This document shows, in pieces, positions 18,056 through 27,485 of a stretch of 64,000 bases of DNA. The position numbers and the translations under genes were made by a program. Below the pieces are notes generated by a model. That model was not told the origin of the DNA. It did not search any database and saw nothing but the letters and a program-made list of their open reading frames with translations. Source of the DNA: Roseovarius faecimaris (lineage in GTDB: Bacteria; Pseudomonadota; Alphaproteobacteria; Rhodobacterales; Rhodobacteraceae); NCBI RefSeq assembly GCF_009762325.1, contig NZ_CP034348.1, forward strand, positions 3,044,501 through 3,108,500. The letters run 5' to 3'. The number at the start of each line of letters is the position of its first letter. Position 1 is the first letter of the stretch.

Positions 18056-20236
18056 TCAGCGGTCGATACCCCCCGTTGCATTGCCGGGGGTGATCTCGCC
18101 CGAGTTGATCAGATCGCGCAGGATGCCCTCGATCGCATTCTCCGGATCTATCCGCATTTGCGGCACCTGCTCTTGCGATTGTTCCGAAATCCCGCCACTG
18201 CGCCGCGACATGGGCAGCGGCGTCGCGGGCAGGCCCGCATGCACGCGGATCATCGTCTCGCGCCAGACTTCGGCGGGCAGCCCGCCGCCGGTCACTCCCT
18301 TCAGCGGGGTGTTGTCGTCATAGCCCATCCAGACGCCGGCCACGTAATCCGCCGTAAAGCCCAGGAACCACGCATCGCGCGCGGCCTGGGTCGTGCCGGT
18401 CTTGCCCGCCGCCTGGCGGTCGGGCAGGTTGGCGCGCCCACCGGTGCCCCCCTCGCCATTCACCACCTCATGCATCATGTAAATCAGCTCGCGCGCCGCA
18501 TCCTGCTGGATCACCCGCTCTCCGATGCCGCCGCCGGTGCCCATCAGCGGCGCTTCGTCCCCCAGCAGGCGCAGCTCCACGAGGCCATAAGGCGTGACCG
18601 ATGAGCCGCCGTTGAGGATACCCGCATAGGCGCCCGCCATCTCAAGCAGCGTGCTCTCCGACGCACCCAGCGCCAGCGCCGGACCATCGGCCAGGTCGCT
18701 TTCAATACCGAATTCACTGGCCACGCGGCGCACAAGATCGCGCCCCACCGATTCCGAGATTTTCACCGCCGGGATGTTCAGCGATTTCTTGAGCGCCTCG
18801 GTCAGCGTGACGGGGCCGTAATATTTCCGCGTATAGTTTTCCGGGCACCACTGACCGGATCCGGGGATATTCTGGCAATAGGGCTCGTCGACGATGATGC
18901 TGTCGCTGGTATAGCCAAGCTCCAGCGCCGTGGCATAGACGAAGGGCTTGAAGGCCGAACCGGTCTGTCGCCGGGCCATGGTGGCGCGGTTGAACGCGCC
19001 CGTGACCTTGGAGTTGCGCCCGCCCACCATCGCGCGCACAGCGCCATCGGCGGACATCACCACAATCGCCGCTTCGGCCTTGGACCCGTCGCGCACCTTG
19101 TTCTCGAACGTGTAGGCCAAGGCCTCTTCCGCCGCGCGCTGAATGCGCTGATCGAGCGTGGTCTTGATGATCACGTCCTCGGTGGTGTCGCGGGTGAAGA
19201 ACTCGGGCCCTGAATCCATCACCCAATCGGCGAAATACCCGCCCGCCTGCGCCTCTGCCGCCTGGCTGAGCGTTGCGGGATCGGCCTGCGCCGCTTTCAT
19301 CTCGGCCCCGGAGAGATAGCCCTGCTCCTGCATGAGGCGGAGCACAGTGGCCGCCCGCGCCTGCGACCGCTCAAGATTGGTGGTCGGCGCAAACCGGGAA
19401 GGCGCGGTCAGAAGCCCCGCCAGCATGGCCGCTTCCTGCGCGTTAAGCGCCGCGGCGGGTTTGCTGAAGTAACGCTGTGCCGCGGCTTCGGCCCCGTAAG
19501 CTCCACCCCCCATATAGGCGCGGTTGAGATAGATCGAGAGGATCTGATCCTTGGTGTATTTCACCTCCATCGCCATGGCAAAGATCGCTTCCTTGGCCTT
19601 GCGCTGAAGCGAGCCGCGGCGGCAATCGGCAACGTAATCCTTCTCTGATTCCCATTGCGACGGATCGTATTTCACCCCCAGACACAATAGCTTGGCCGTC
19701 TGCTGCGTGATGGTCGAGCCACCATGACCGCTGAGCGGCCCACGCCCTTCGGACAGGTTGATCTTGACCGCCGAGGCAATACCGCGCGGGCTGAGGCCGA
19801 AATGTCGGTAAAACCGTTTGTCCTCGGTGGCGACCACGGCATTCTTGAGGTGCTTGCTGACCGACTCTGCCGTCACCACCCCGCCAAACTGATCGCCGCG
19901 CCAGGCAAACACCTCGCCATCACGGTCCAGCAGCGTCACCGACCCGCGCGCACGCCCGTCCAGAAACGCCTCCACGCTGGGCAATGTTGTGTAGGTATAG
20001 CCGACCCAAAGCCCCAGCACGAGCAGACAGACCGCCGTCACCCGCCAGGTCACCCACCAGATCAGCCGTAAAATCCATTTGAAGATACCGATGAAGAACG
20101 CCGCGATGGGATTGCGCTTGCGCGTGGCCTTGCGCCGCTTTGGCTTGGCCGCACGGGTCTTGCGCTTGGGGGCCGGTTTCTTCGGCTCCCGCTTGGGCGC
20201 GACAAGGCGGGGTTTTTTACGGCCTGTGTTACTCAT
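18056..20236 (-). CDS. Class A penicillin-binding protein (glycosyltransferase/transpeptidase)
   Basis: A 726-residue bifunctional peptidoglycan synthase. After a very basic cytoplasmic tail (residues 1-42, nearly half Lys/Arg) and one membrane segment (about 45-80) comes the glycosyltransferase domain with ATEDKRFYRHFG (catalytic Glu) and GGSTITQQTAK. The transpeptidase domain has SAFK (active-site Ser-x-x-Lys in GSAFKPFVYA), SLN in SLNIPAVKIS and KTGT in AGKTGTTQAA. The start is the ATG at 20236 (MSNTGRKKPRL). Most like PBP1A-type proteins but shorter than E. coli PBP1A; the exact paralogue is not assigned. Confidence 0.92.
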   Translation of the reverse strand: MSNTGRKKPRLVAPKREPKKPAPKRKTRAAKPKRRKATRKRNPIAAFFIGIFKWILRLIWWVTWRVTAVCLLVLGLWVGYTYTTLPSVEAFLDGRARGSVTLLDRDGEVFAWRGDQFGGVVTAESVSKHLKNAVVATEDKRFYRHFGLSPRGIASAVKINLSEGRGPLSGHGGSTITQQTAKLLCLGVKYDPSQWESEKDYVADCRRGSLQRKAKEAIFAMAMEVKYTKDQILSIYLNRAYMGGGAYGAEAAAQRYFSKPAAALNAQEAAMLAGLLTAPSRFAPTTNLERSQARAATVLRLMQEQGYLSGAEMKAAQADPATLSQAAEAQAGGYFADWVMDSGPEFFTRDTTEDVIIKTTLDQRIQRAAEEALAYTFENKVRDGSKAEAAIVVMSADGAVRAMVGGRNSKVTGAFNRATMARRQTGSAFKPFVYATALELGYTSDSIIVDEPYCQNIPGSGQWCPENYTRKYYGPVTLTEALKKSLNIPAVKISESVGRDLVRRVASEFGIESDLADGPALALGASESTLLEMAGAYAGILNGGSSVTPYGLVELRLLGDEAPLMGTGGGIGERVIQQDAARELIYMMHEVVNGEGGTGGRANLPDRQAAGKTGTTQAARDAWFLGFTADYVAGVWMGYDDNTPLKGVTGGGLPAEVWRETMIRVHAGLPATPLPMSRRSGGISEQSQEQVPQMRIDPENAIEGILRDLINSGEITPGNATGGIDR

Positions 20237-20321
20237 GCTCTGACTGCCCGTTAACCGGTTTTGTCCCATCCTACCCTGCACGTGCCGGAATGTAGACCCC
20301 TCATGGCCCTGGCACGCTCGC

Positions 20322-20357
20322 TTTTTGCCATGCCTATTTTTCAGGCAATGGCAAAAA
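20322..20357. promoter_or_regulatory. Inverted repeat in the PBP/glnK divergent region
   Basis: TTTTTGCCATGCCT (20322-20335) and AGGCAATGGCAAAAA (20343-20357) are complementary apart from one bulged base, around a seven-base loop. It lies 86 bases upstream of the PBP start and 149 bases upstream of the glnK start, where no gene ends, so an operator or a leader structure is more likely than a terminator. It does not match the NtrC consensus. Confidence 0.5.
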
Positions 20358-20493
20358 CTTGCCGATAATTTGTGCATACCCTGATCTTTTTAACCGCAGA
20401 TTCACGCCCCCTCCTGTCTCTCACGGCCCCGACTCGCACATTCTGCGTGTGCAAATACGTCATGCCGCACTGCAGCAAGCGGTGCCGCAGAAG

Positions 20494-20502
20494 AAAGGAA
20501 AG
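20494..20502 (+). promoter_or_regulatory. Ribosome-binding site fixing the TTG start of glnK
   Basis: AAAGGAAAG ends four bases before TTG at 20507. No ATG lies at a suitable distance, and translation from this TTG yields the standard PII N-terminus. Confidence 0.7.
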
Positions 20503-20506
20503 CCTG

Positions 20507-20845
20507 TTGAAACTCATCATCGCAACACTCAAGCCGTTCAAGCTCGACGAGGTCCGCGAAGCGCTGACCGCGATCGGCGTGCGCGGCATGATGGTCACCG
20601 AGGTCAAGGGGTTCGGATCACAATCGGGCCATACCGAGATCTATCGCGGGGCCGAATACACCGTGAATTTCGTGCCCAAGGTCAAACTCGAAATCGCAGT
20701 CAACGCAGACATGGCCGATCAGGTGATCGAAACCATCAGCACAACCGCCCGTACCGGCAAGATCGGCGACGGCAAGATCTTCGTCCTCGACCTTGAGCAG
20801 GTCATGCGCGTGCGCACCGGCGAAACCAATCAGGACGCGCTTTAA
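20507..20845 (+). CDS. glnK: PII nitrogen-regulatory protein (GlnK/GlnB)
   Basis: PII proteins sense 2-oxoglutarate, ATP/ADP and glutamine status and gate AmtB. Starting at TTG 20507 the product is 112 residues, the standard PII length, beginning MKLIIATLKPFKLDEV. The T-loop holds the uridylylation tyrosine at position 51 (YRGAEYTVNFVPK), followed by the C-terminal signature TGKIGDGKIFVLDLEQVMRVRTGE. It is followed 23 bases later by amtB, the usual glnK-amtB pair, which favours GlnK over GlnB. The frame is open further upstream but that part has no PII character. Confidence 0.95.
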   Translation: MKLIIATLKPFKLDEVREALTAIGVRGMMVTEVKGFGSQSGHTEIYRGAEYTVNFVPKVKLEIAVNADMADQVIETISTTARTGKIGDGKIFVLDLEQVMRVRTGETNQDAL

Positions 20846-20868
20846 GGCGCGGGAGAAGGAGAAACCCA

Positions 20869-22197
20869 ATGCAAAACAAATACCTGACGTCTGCCGGGAT
20901 CGCTGCCGCACTGGCGCTTCTGCCCGGTATGGGCCTGGCCCAGGAGGCGGACACGACCCCGCTGAACGCCGATATCGGCTTTATCTTCACCACCTTCATG
21001 TTCCTGGTCTCGGGCTTTCTCGTCTTCTTCATGGCGGCCGGGTTCGCCATGCTCGAAGCAGGCCTCGTGCGCAGCAAGAACGTTGCGATGCAGCTCACCA
21101 AGAACATGGCGCTCTTCTCTCTCGCCTCGCTGTTCTATTTCCTGCTGGGCTACAACCTGATGTACCCGGGCGATGGTTGGTCGATGGACGGCATTCTTGG
21201 CGCGTTCTCGATCACCTCGCTTGAGCCTGTTGGCCTGGAAGGGGCCGAGCCTGACCTGACCTATGCCTCTGTCGGTTCGGACTTCTTCTTCCAGCTGATG
21301 TTCTGCGCCGCCACCGCCTCGATCGTGTCAGGCGCTCTGGCCGAGCGGATCAAGCTCTGGCCGTTCCTGATCTTCGTTATCGTGCTGACCGCGGTCATCT
21401 ACCCGATCCAGGCCAGCTGGAAATGGGGCGGCGGCTTCCTCGATGCGGCGGGTTTCCAGGATTTCGCTGGCTCCACCGTGGTGCACTCGGTCGGTGGCTG
21501 GGCCGCTCTGGTGGGCGCGATCATCCTCGGGCCGCGCCTGGGCAAGTACAAGGATGGCAAGGTTCATCCGATGCCCGGCTCCAACCTGGCCCTCGCCACG
21601 CTTGGTACGTTCATCCTGTGGCTCGGCTGGTTCGGCTTCAATGGCGGCTCGCAGCTTTACATGGACACGGCCGGCAACGTGGCTGACATCTCCCGGATCT
21701 TCTCCAACACCAACACTGCCGCAGCGGCAGGGGCCGTGGTGGCAATGATCCTGACCCAGGTGATGTACAAGAAGCCGGACCTGACGATGATCCTCAACGG
21801 CGCTCTGGCGGGCCTCGTGTCGATCACCGCCGAACCGCTGACGCCTTCGCTGATCTCCGCCATGCTGATCGGTGGCGTGGGTGGTGCGATCGTGGTGTTC
21901 GCCGTGCCGATGCTCGACCGTCTGAAAATCGACGATGTGGTCGGTGCCATCCCCGTGCACCTCTTTGCCGGGATCTGGGGCACAATCGCCGTCTGCTTCA
22001 CCAATGACGCCGCCTCCTTCGGCACTCAGCTCTACTCCATCGTTGTCGTGGGTGTGTTTGTCTGCGCCGCCTCGGCCGTGGTCTGGCTGATCCTGAAGGC
22101 AGTCATGGGCCTGCGCGTCGACGAAGAGACCGAGATCAACGGGCTCGACATGTCGGAGCTGGGCATGGAAGCCTACCCGGAGTTCTCACCTACCTGA
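20869..22197 (+). CDS. amtB: Ammonium transporter AmtB
   Basis: Trimeric inner-membrane ammonium channel. The 442-residue protein has an N-terminal signal-like segment (residues 1-24, ending GLAQ) followed by eleven membrane helices. Family landmarks include [31 protein letters not shown] (first pore histidine) and [15 protein letters not shown] (second pore histidine). A good ribosome-binding site, GGAGAAGGAG, precedes the ATG at 20869. Its activity should be blocked by the GlnK encoded just upstream when nitrogen is plentiful. Confidence 0.96.
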   Translation: MQNKYLTSAGIAAALALLPGMGLAQEADTTPLNADIGFIFTTFMFLVSGFLVFFMAAGFAMLEAGLVRSKNVAMQLTKNMALFSLASLFYFLLGYNLMYPGDGWSMDGILGAFSITSLEPVGLEGAEPDLTYASVGSDFFFQLMFCAATASIVSGALAERIKLWPFLIFVIVLTAVIYPIQASWKWGGGFLDAAGFQDFAGSTVVHSVGGWAALVGAIILGPRLGKYKDGKVHPMPGSNLALATLGTFILWLGWFGFNGGSQLYMDTAGNVADISRIFSNTNTAAAAGAVVAMILTQVMYKKPDLTMILNGALAGLVSITAEPLTPSLISAMLIGGVGGAIVVFAVPMLDRLKIDDVVGAIPVHLFAGIWGTIAVCFTNDAASFGTQLYSIVVVGVFVCAASAVVWLILKAVMGLRVDEETEINGLDMSELGMEAYPEFSPT

Positions 22198-22227
22198 GGG
22201 CGCATACCGCGCACTTCCTGAAACTGA

Positions 22228-22256
22228 CCCCGGGTGGCAACGCCCGGGGTTTTTTC
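22228..22256 (+). terminator. Intrinsic terminator of glnK-amtB
   Basis: CCCCGGG (22228-22234) pairs with CCCGGGG (22243-22249) around an eight-base loop and is followed by six Ts (22250-22255), 30 bases after the amtB stop. A textbook rho-independent terminator. Confidence 0.9.
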
Positions 22257-22318
22257 TTGGCCGGAGCGCCATGTTTGGCAATGGTCGAATCGGCGGCGAA
22301 CATGCTAAGTCTTGTGGC

Positions 22319-24160
22319 ATGGCACACGCAAACCCCCAGATCAGCCAATCTCAACCCGTGATCCGCCAACTGGACGAGGCCGCGATCAACCGCATTGCCG
22401 CTGGCGAAGTCGTGGAGCGGCCCGCCTCGGCGGTCAAAGAGCTGGTGGAAAACGCCATAGATGCAGGCGCGCGGCGGATCGATGTGTCCTATGCGGACGG
22501 GGGCAAGACACTCATTCGGGTCACTGATGACGGCTGCGGCATCGCCGCGGCGGACCTGCCGCTTGCGCTGGCGCGGCATGCCACCTCCAAGATCGACGGC
22601 ACGGACCTTCTGAACATTCACAGTTTCGGCTTTCGCGGTGAGGCGCTGCCGTCTCTTGGCGCCGTCGGGCGGCTCACGATCGCCTCACGGGTGGCGGGCG
22701 ACACCGCGGCCGAGATCACCGTCTCGGGCGGCCAGATGGGGGCGGTCAAACCGGCGGCGCTGAACAGCGGCACCATCGTCACCCTGCGCGATCTTTTCTA
22801 TGCCACGCCCGCCCGGCTCAAGTTCATGCGCTCCGACCGGGCCGAGGCACAGGCGATTGCCGATGTGGTCAAACGGCTGGCCATGGCCGAGCCCTTCATC
22901 GGCTTCACCCTGCGCGATGTCTCTGATGGCGGCGAGGGGCGCGTGATCTTCCGCGCCGATCCCGCAAGCGGTGCGCTATTCGATGCGCTCCAAGGCCGCC
23001 TCGCCCGTATCCTGGGCCGCGATTTCACCGACAACGCGCTGCCGATCCAGGCCGAGCGTGAGGGGCTGATGCTGACCGGATACGCCGCTTTGCCCACCTA
23101 CTCGCGCGGCAATGCGCTGGCGCAGTATCTCTTCGTCAATGGCCGCCCGGTGCGCGACAAGATGCTGACCGGCGCCCTGCGCGCCGCGTATCGCGATTTT
23201 CTCAGCCGCGACCGGCACCCGGTGGCGGCCCTCTTCATCGAATGCGAGCCGAAGCTGGTCGACGTCAACGTCCACCCCGCCAAATCCGAGGTGCGCTTTC
23301 GCGATCCGGGTCTGGCGCGCGGGCTGATCGTGTCGGGGCTCAAACATGCGCTGGCCGAGGCGGGGCACCGCTCCTCCTCCACCGTGGCGCACGCCACCCT
23401 GGGCGCGATGCGGCCCGAGCCCACCGCCCAGCAGCCGCGCATCTACCAGATGGACCGCCCGGCACCCCGGCCCTCACCGCCGCCAACCCCGGGCTTTGCC
23501 GAGATGCAAAGCGCCTATAGCGGGCGCGTCGAAACAAGCGAGGCTGGCACGCAAGAGCCAGACGAGCAGCCCGCCGCAACCCGCCCATTGGGTGCCGCCC
23601 GTGCGCAGCTCCACGAGAATTACATCATCGCCCAGACCGAAACCGGCATGGTCATCGTGGACCAGCACGCAGCGCATGAGCGTCTGGTCTACGAAAAACT
23701 CAAACACCAGCGCACGGAAAACGGCGTCGCCGCTCAGGCGCTCCTGATCCCCGAGATCGTGGACCTGCCCGCCGAGCATGCCGCGCTCCTGCTCGATCAG
23801 TCCGATGACCTCGCTGCCCTGGGCCTCGTGATCGAACCCTTCGGCCCCGGTGCCGTTGCCGTGCGTGAAACCCCTGCCATCCTCGGCCCTGTGGATGCCA
23901 CCGCCCTGCTCAACGATATCCTCGATGACCTCACCGATCAGGGCGAGACGCATACCGTCGCCTCGCGCATCGACGCCATCCTCAGCCGTGTCGCCTGCCA
24001 CGGCTCGATCCGCTCGGGCCGCCGGATGCAGGCCGACGAGATGAACGCCTTGCTGCGCGAGATGGAGGCGACGCCCCATTCCGGCCAGTGCAACCACGGG
24101 CGGCCCACCTATGTAGAGCTCAAGCTCTCCGACATCGAAAAACTGTTCGGGCGCATATGA
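22319..24160 (+). CDS. mutL: DNA mismatch repair protein MutL
   Basis: MutL couples MutS mismatch recognition to strand removal. The 613-residue protein has the GHKL ATPase motifs: [22 protein letters not shown] and GFRGEALPS (residues 30-105). The C-terminal domain carries the endonuclease motif [14 protein letters not shown] with CNHGRP near the end, so it is a nicking MutL, as expected in bacteria without MutH. I chose the ATG at 22319 ([18 protein letters not shown]); an ATG 48 bases upstream has a possible GGAG site and cannot be excluded. Its stop overlaps the next gene (ATGA). Confidence 0.95.
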   Translation: MAHANPQISQSQPVIRQLDEAAINRIAAGEVVERPASAVKELVENAIDAGARRIDVSYADGGKTLIRVTDDGCGIAAADLPLALARHATSKIDGTDLLNIHSFGFRGEALPSLGAVGRLTIASRVAGDTAAEITVSGGQMGAVKPAALNSGTIVTLRDLFYATPARLKFMRSDRAEAQAIADVVKRLAMAEPFIGFTLRDVSDGGEGRVIFRADPASGALFDALQGRLARILGRDFTDNALPIQAEREGLMLTGYAALPTYSRGNALAQYLFVNGRPVRDKMLTGALRAAYRDFLSRDRHPVAALFIECEPKLVDVNVHPAKSEVRFRDPGLARGLIVSGLKHALAEAGHRSSSTVAHATLGAMRPEPTAQQPRIYQMDRPAPRPSPPPTPGFAEMQSAYSGRVETSEAGTQEPDEQPAATRPLGAARAQLHENYIIAQTETGMVIVDQHAAHERLVYEKLKHQRTENGVAAQALLIPEIVDLPAEHAALLLDQSDDLAALGLVIEPFGPGAVAVRETPAILGPVDATALLNDILDDLTDQGETHTVASRIDAILSRVACHGSIRSGRRMQADEMNALLREMEATPHSGQCNHGRPTYVELKLSDIEKLFGRI

Positions 24161-25326
24161 TCACCATCGGCGACACCACCTATGCCCTCGATGACCCGGC
24201 CGTGCTGGCCGTTCTTGCCGCGCTTGCGGTGGTTCTGCTCATGCTTGTGCTGCTTATCATGTCTCTGCGCGCCTCGTCGCGTGCTGCCCGCCTGACCGCG
24301 CCGCTGGCGCAGCAACTCACCCATATGGATCAACGCGTGCAAAGCCTCAGTGATGGGCAACACCAGCTTGCGGGCGGGCTCAACCACGTGTCCGAAGCCC
24401 AGGCCGCCGCGCAGACAAACATGCTGCAACTGATGGAGCAGCGGCTGGCCCAGGTCTCGAACCAGATGACCGAGAACCTGCAAGGCTCCGCCCGCCGCAC
24501 GGCGCATTCGCTGGGAGAGTTGCAGGAGAGGCTCGCCACCATCGACAAGGCGCAGGAAAACATCACCAAGCTTTCGGGCGATGTGCTGACGCTTCAGGAT
24601 ATCCTGAGCAACAAGCAGACGCGCGGCGCCTTTGGCGAGATCCAGCTGACCGATATCGTCTCCAAGGCCCTGCCCAAGGACAGCTATGCGCTGCAAGCCA
24701 CGCTGTCGAACGGCAAGCGCGCCGATTGCCTCATTCACCTGCCCAACCCGCCGGGGCCGATCTGCATCGACAGCAAGTTCCCTCTGGAGGCTTACGAGGC
24801 GCTGCGCAACGCCAGCACCGACTGGGAGGCCAACGAGGCCGGCAAAGCCCTGCGCACGGCGGTCAAGAAACACATCAGGGACATATCCGAGAAGTACATT
24901 CTCGACGGCGAAACCGCCGATGGCGCGCTGATGTTCCTGCCCTCCGAGGCGGTCTATGCCGAACTGCACGCCAATTTCCCCGACCTGGTGCGCGAGGGCT
25001 TTGCCGCGCGGGTCTGGATCGTGTCGCCCACCACCTGCATGGCCACGCTCAACACCATGCGCGCCATCCTCAAAGACGCCCGCATGCGCGAACAGGCGGG
25101 CGCCATCCGCCGCGAACTGGGCCTTCTCTTTGCCGATGTGGAACGGCTGGGCACACGGGTGGAAAACCTCGACCGGCATTTCGGACAGGCCGCGAAAGAC
25201 ATCTCCGACATCAAGATTTCCGCCGACAAGGCCGGCCGACGGGCCCGGCGGCTCGACAATTTCGATTTCGAGGAACTGGCCCCGGAAACCGATGCCACCG
25301 TGGTGAAACTCACCAAAGACACCTGA
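24157..25326 (+). CDS. rmuC: RmuC-family recombination protein
   Basis: RmuC proteins are nuclease-fold proteins thought to limit recombination at inverted repeats. The 389-residue protein has one N-terminal membrane segment (about residues 15-42), a coiled-coil region (45-145) and the RmuC domain with [40 protein letters not shown] and [19 protein letters not shown]. The ATG at 24157 overlaps the mutL stop, so the two are coupled. Confidence 0.92.
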   Translation: MITIGDTTYALDDPAVLAVLAALAVVLLMLVLLIMSLRASSRAARLTAPLAQQLTHMDQRVQSLSDGQHQLAGGLNHVSEAQAAAQTNMLQLMEQRLAQVSNQMTENLQGSARRTAHSLGELQERLATIDKAQENITKLSGDVLTLQDILSNKQTRGAFGEIQLTDIVSKALPKDSYALQATLSNGKRADCLIHLPNPPGPICIDSKFPLEAYEALRNASTDWEANEAGKALRTAVKKHIRDISEKYILDGETADGALMFLPSEAVYAELHANFPDLVREGFAARVWIVSPTTCMATLNTMRAILKDARMREQAGAIRRELGLLFADVERLGTRVENLDRHFGQAAKDISDIKISADKAGRRARRLDNFDFEELAPETDATVVKLTKDT

Positions 25327-25427
25327 AAATCCTTGCTCCTGCCCGGCGGATGCCTCTACCCTTGCCCCAAGGCCCGTGGTTTTGGGCCAAGATAGTCATT
25401 GCACACAGAACAAGGGAATTGAGGGAC

Positions 25428-26426
25428 ATGAGAGGTATTCTGTCTGTACTATTGATCGTGCTCGCGGGCTTTGCCACGGCACAATCCTACCCCGAGCCGA
25501 GCGAACTTTCGGTCAACGACTTCGCCGGGATCATTGGCGACGAAGCCGAAGAGCGGCTCACCAAAACGCTTGATGCTCTGCGCGAGGAAACCGAGGTCGA
25601 ACTGGTGGTGCTCACGCTGTCACGCCAGGACATGTTCGCGCCGGACCTGTCGCTCAAGGAGTTTGGCCGCGGGATCTTCGACGAATGGGGCATCGGAAAC
25701 AAGAAACGCGATGACGGCATTCTCGTGCTGGTGCTGCGCGCTGATCAGGCCATGCGGATCACCCTTGGCAAAGGCTATGGAAACAAGGCCGACAAGGCCG
25801 CGGACAAGTCGGTCGACCGCAGCTTTCTGCCGTCTTTCAAGGATGGCAATTACGAACAGGGGATCGAGACCGGCGTCGATGACCTGATTGCCAATCTGGT
25901 GCGCCCGCATGTGGCCAAGCTTGTCGAGGACGGTGTCATCACCGCAGCGGCAGACGACACAGGCAGCAGCGACGCGGCGAGCAGCGATGCGGCCTCGACG
26001 AGCTCAGACAGCGCGGCCAGCGACACCACCTCCACCACCACGGCCAGCGAGCAGTCCAGCGCCACCGCTTCAAGCCCTCCCAAGGAAGACGGCAAAGGCG
26101 GCGGGCTCTCCATTCTGCTCTGGATCGGCGGCGGCATTGCCGCACTCATCGCGTTTTTCACCTTCAAGAGCAAAACCCGCAAATGCCCCTCCTGCGGCGC
26201 GCGTGGCACGCTCAAGACCGCAACAAACACACTGGAGCATCCCACCGAGGAGAGATCCGGCAAGGGCGAACGGATCACCACCTGCGAGAAATGCGACTAT
26301 CGTGACGTCGACACCTACACGATCTCGAAACTGGAGAAGAAAGAGCCCGAACCGGACCCGGAGCCCGAGCCGAAGGATTTCAGCGGCGGCGAGGCTGGAA
26401 AGAAAGGCTCGACCGGCAAGTGGTGA
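25428..26426 (+). CDS. TPM-domain membrane protein with C-terminal zinc ribbon
   Basis: A 332-residue protein: signal peptide (residues 1-18, ending ATAQ), a TPM (TLP18.3/Psb32/MOLO-1, formerly DUF477) domain at about 25-150 (VNDFAGIIGDEAEERL, GIGNKKRDDGILVLVL, GKGYGNKADKAADKS), a Ser/Thr/Asp/Ala-rich linker (about 165-220), one membrane helix, and a four-cysteine ribbon, CPSCGARG plus CEKCDYRD. The tail is rich in Glu-Pro repeats and ends SGGEAGKKGSTGKW, a variant of the usual glycine-rich TPM tail. TPM proteins are linked to membrane or photosystem quality control elsewhere; the role here is unknown. It is the last gene before the accessory region. Confidence 0.82.
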   Translation: MRGILSVLLIVLAGFATAQSYPEPSELSVNDFAGIIGDEAEERLTKTLDALREETEVELVVLTLSRQDMFAPDLSLKEFGRGIFDEWGIGNKKRDDGILVLVLRADQAMRITLGKGYGNKADKAADKSVDRSFLPSFKDGNYEQGIETGVDDLIANLVRPHVAKLVEDGVITAAADDTGSSDAASSDAASTSSDSAASDTTSTTTASEQSSATASSPPKEDGKGGGLSILLWIGGGIAALIAFFTFKSKTRKCPSCGARGTLKTATNTLEHPTEERSGKGERITTCEKCDYRDVDTYTISKLEKKEPEPDPEPEPKDFSGGEAGKKGSTGKW

Positions 26427-26845
26427 GCCGTCAAAGGCTCATCTCCTAATTCGTCATCGCTCGCCAAATGTCCGGTTTGAGCCCACCCTGTAAGTTCGAC
26501 TTTGTCGCTGCGCGCGCACGCAGCTTGAGGAGTACTGTACCAGTGCAAATATTTTGCCTCCGCGCAGCTATCGAAGCTGCAATTCGCACGAACTGCAGCA
26601 TTTGCCCGAGAGGAATGGGTGACGACAACCTGTCCAGAAAAGCAGAACAATTTCAGTCGAAACGAATGTTGTGCCTGAGGCGGTGAATGGCGAACCGACA
26701 ATGACTGAGCTAGCAAGCCGGTTCGACGTTCTTTCTCCGACAGGATGCTGACAATCTGTTCGTCCATGAAATTCGTTCGTATCCTTGTTCGTCCGTAGGC
26801 TGGGTCGGTCCCCGCTCAAAGGAGGAGACCTAATCCTGTATCAAG
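26427..26845. other. Non-coding left boundary of the accessory region
   Basis: 419 bases between convergent genes with no supported coding sequence, tRNA or terminator. Short frames exist on both strands but none has a ribosome-binding site or recognisable product. Base composition drops visibly here and stays lower to about 50.7 kb. It may hold remnants of decayed genes. Confidence 0.5.
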
Positions 26846-27427
26846 TCAGTGTATAAGGCTTCCGAAGCTTTTCAATAGCCGCGCACCCCCCGCTACGACA
26901 AAGGCTGCCAGAAGCGCTTTCACCACGTCACCGAGCAGAAAGGGTACTGCGCCGACCATAATAGCGCTGGACAGATCAAGCGGAGTGACCAACCAAAGAC
27001 CAAGAACTCCTGGCACATAAAGCACAGTCGCTGGGACAAATGCCGCGACCGAAAGCCGTAACACACCGCCCGAAAGCCCGCGTTCTACCAACCAACCCGT
27101 CAGGAAGGCCATGGCAACGAATCCAAACAGGAAGCCTGATGTTGGCCCGAACAGCTTGACCAACCCGGCGCCGCCGTTCGCAAATACCGGAAAGCCAAGA
27201 GCGCCCTGTGCCAGATAGGCCAGCACCGTGAACGCAGCAAGCCGCGTTCCAAATGTCAGGCCGATCAGCGAGATAGCAAGGGTTTGCAAGGTCATTGGAA
27301 CAGGAAACATTGGGATCGAAATCTGTGCTGCGATCGCAATCATGGCCGAACCAACAAGCACCAAAGCCATATTTTTTGAGCCCGTACTCAGAGCCGATAA
27401 GGACATCATCTTTGCTTCCTCAGTCAT
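26846..27427 (-). CDS. bioY: Biotin transporter BioY (S component)
   Basis: BioY is the biotin-binding integral membrane subunit of an ECF-type transporter and can act alone. The 193-residue protein has about six hydrophobic helices and the family segments IPMFPVPMTLQTLAISLIGLTFG, GALGFPVFANGGAGLVKLFGPTSGFLFGF. An AGGAAGG site about 8 bases before the ATG at 27427 favours that start over an ATG 18 bases earlier. No BioM/BioN is nearby. As the last gene of an operon that encodes a biotin carrier and biotin carboxylase, it probably supplies their cofactor. Confidence 0.92.
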   Translation of the reverse strand: MTEEAKMMSLSALSTGSKNMALVLVGSAMIAIAAQISIPMFPVPMTLQTLAISLIGLTFGTRLAAFTVLAYLAQGALGFPVFANGGAGLVKLFGPTSGFLFGFVAMAFLTGWLVERGLSGGVLRLSVAAFVPATVLYVPGVLGLWLVTPLDLSSAIMVGAVPFLLGDVVKALLAAFVVAGGARLLKSFGSLIH

Positions 27428-27485
27428 ACTAATTTCCTTCCTCATTCTTCGGAGTTACCTTCTTTTTCGTCTCGTTTTCACACGG

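Noticed and set aside
20310..20330. Possible sigma-54 promoter (TGGCACG ... TTTGC) upstream of glnK
   Set aside because: The GG and GC elements are 16 bases apart rather than the fixed spacing of 10 bases between them required by sigma-54, and the motif overlaps the inverted repeat.
24726..25427. A long upstream extension of the TPM protein through the rmuC gene
   Set aside because: The extension is an out-of-frame shadow of rmuC; the signal peptide and ribosome-binding region place the start at 25428.
26427..26845. Short frames (for example 26446-26628 minus, 26468-26686 plus) as island-edge genes
   Set aside because: No ribosome-binding sites, no recognisable protein features and heavy mutual overlap; treated as non-coding.
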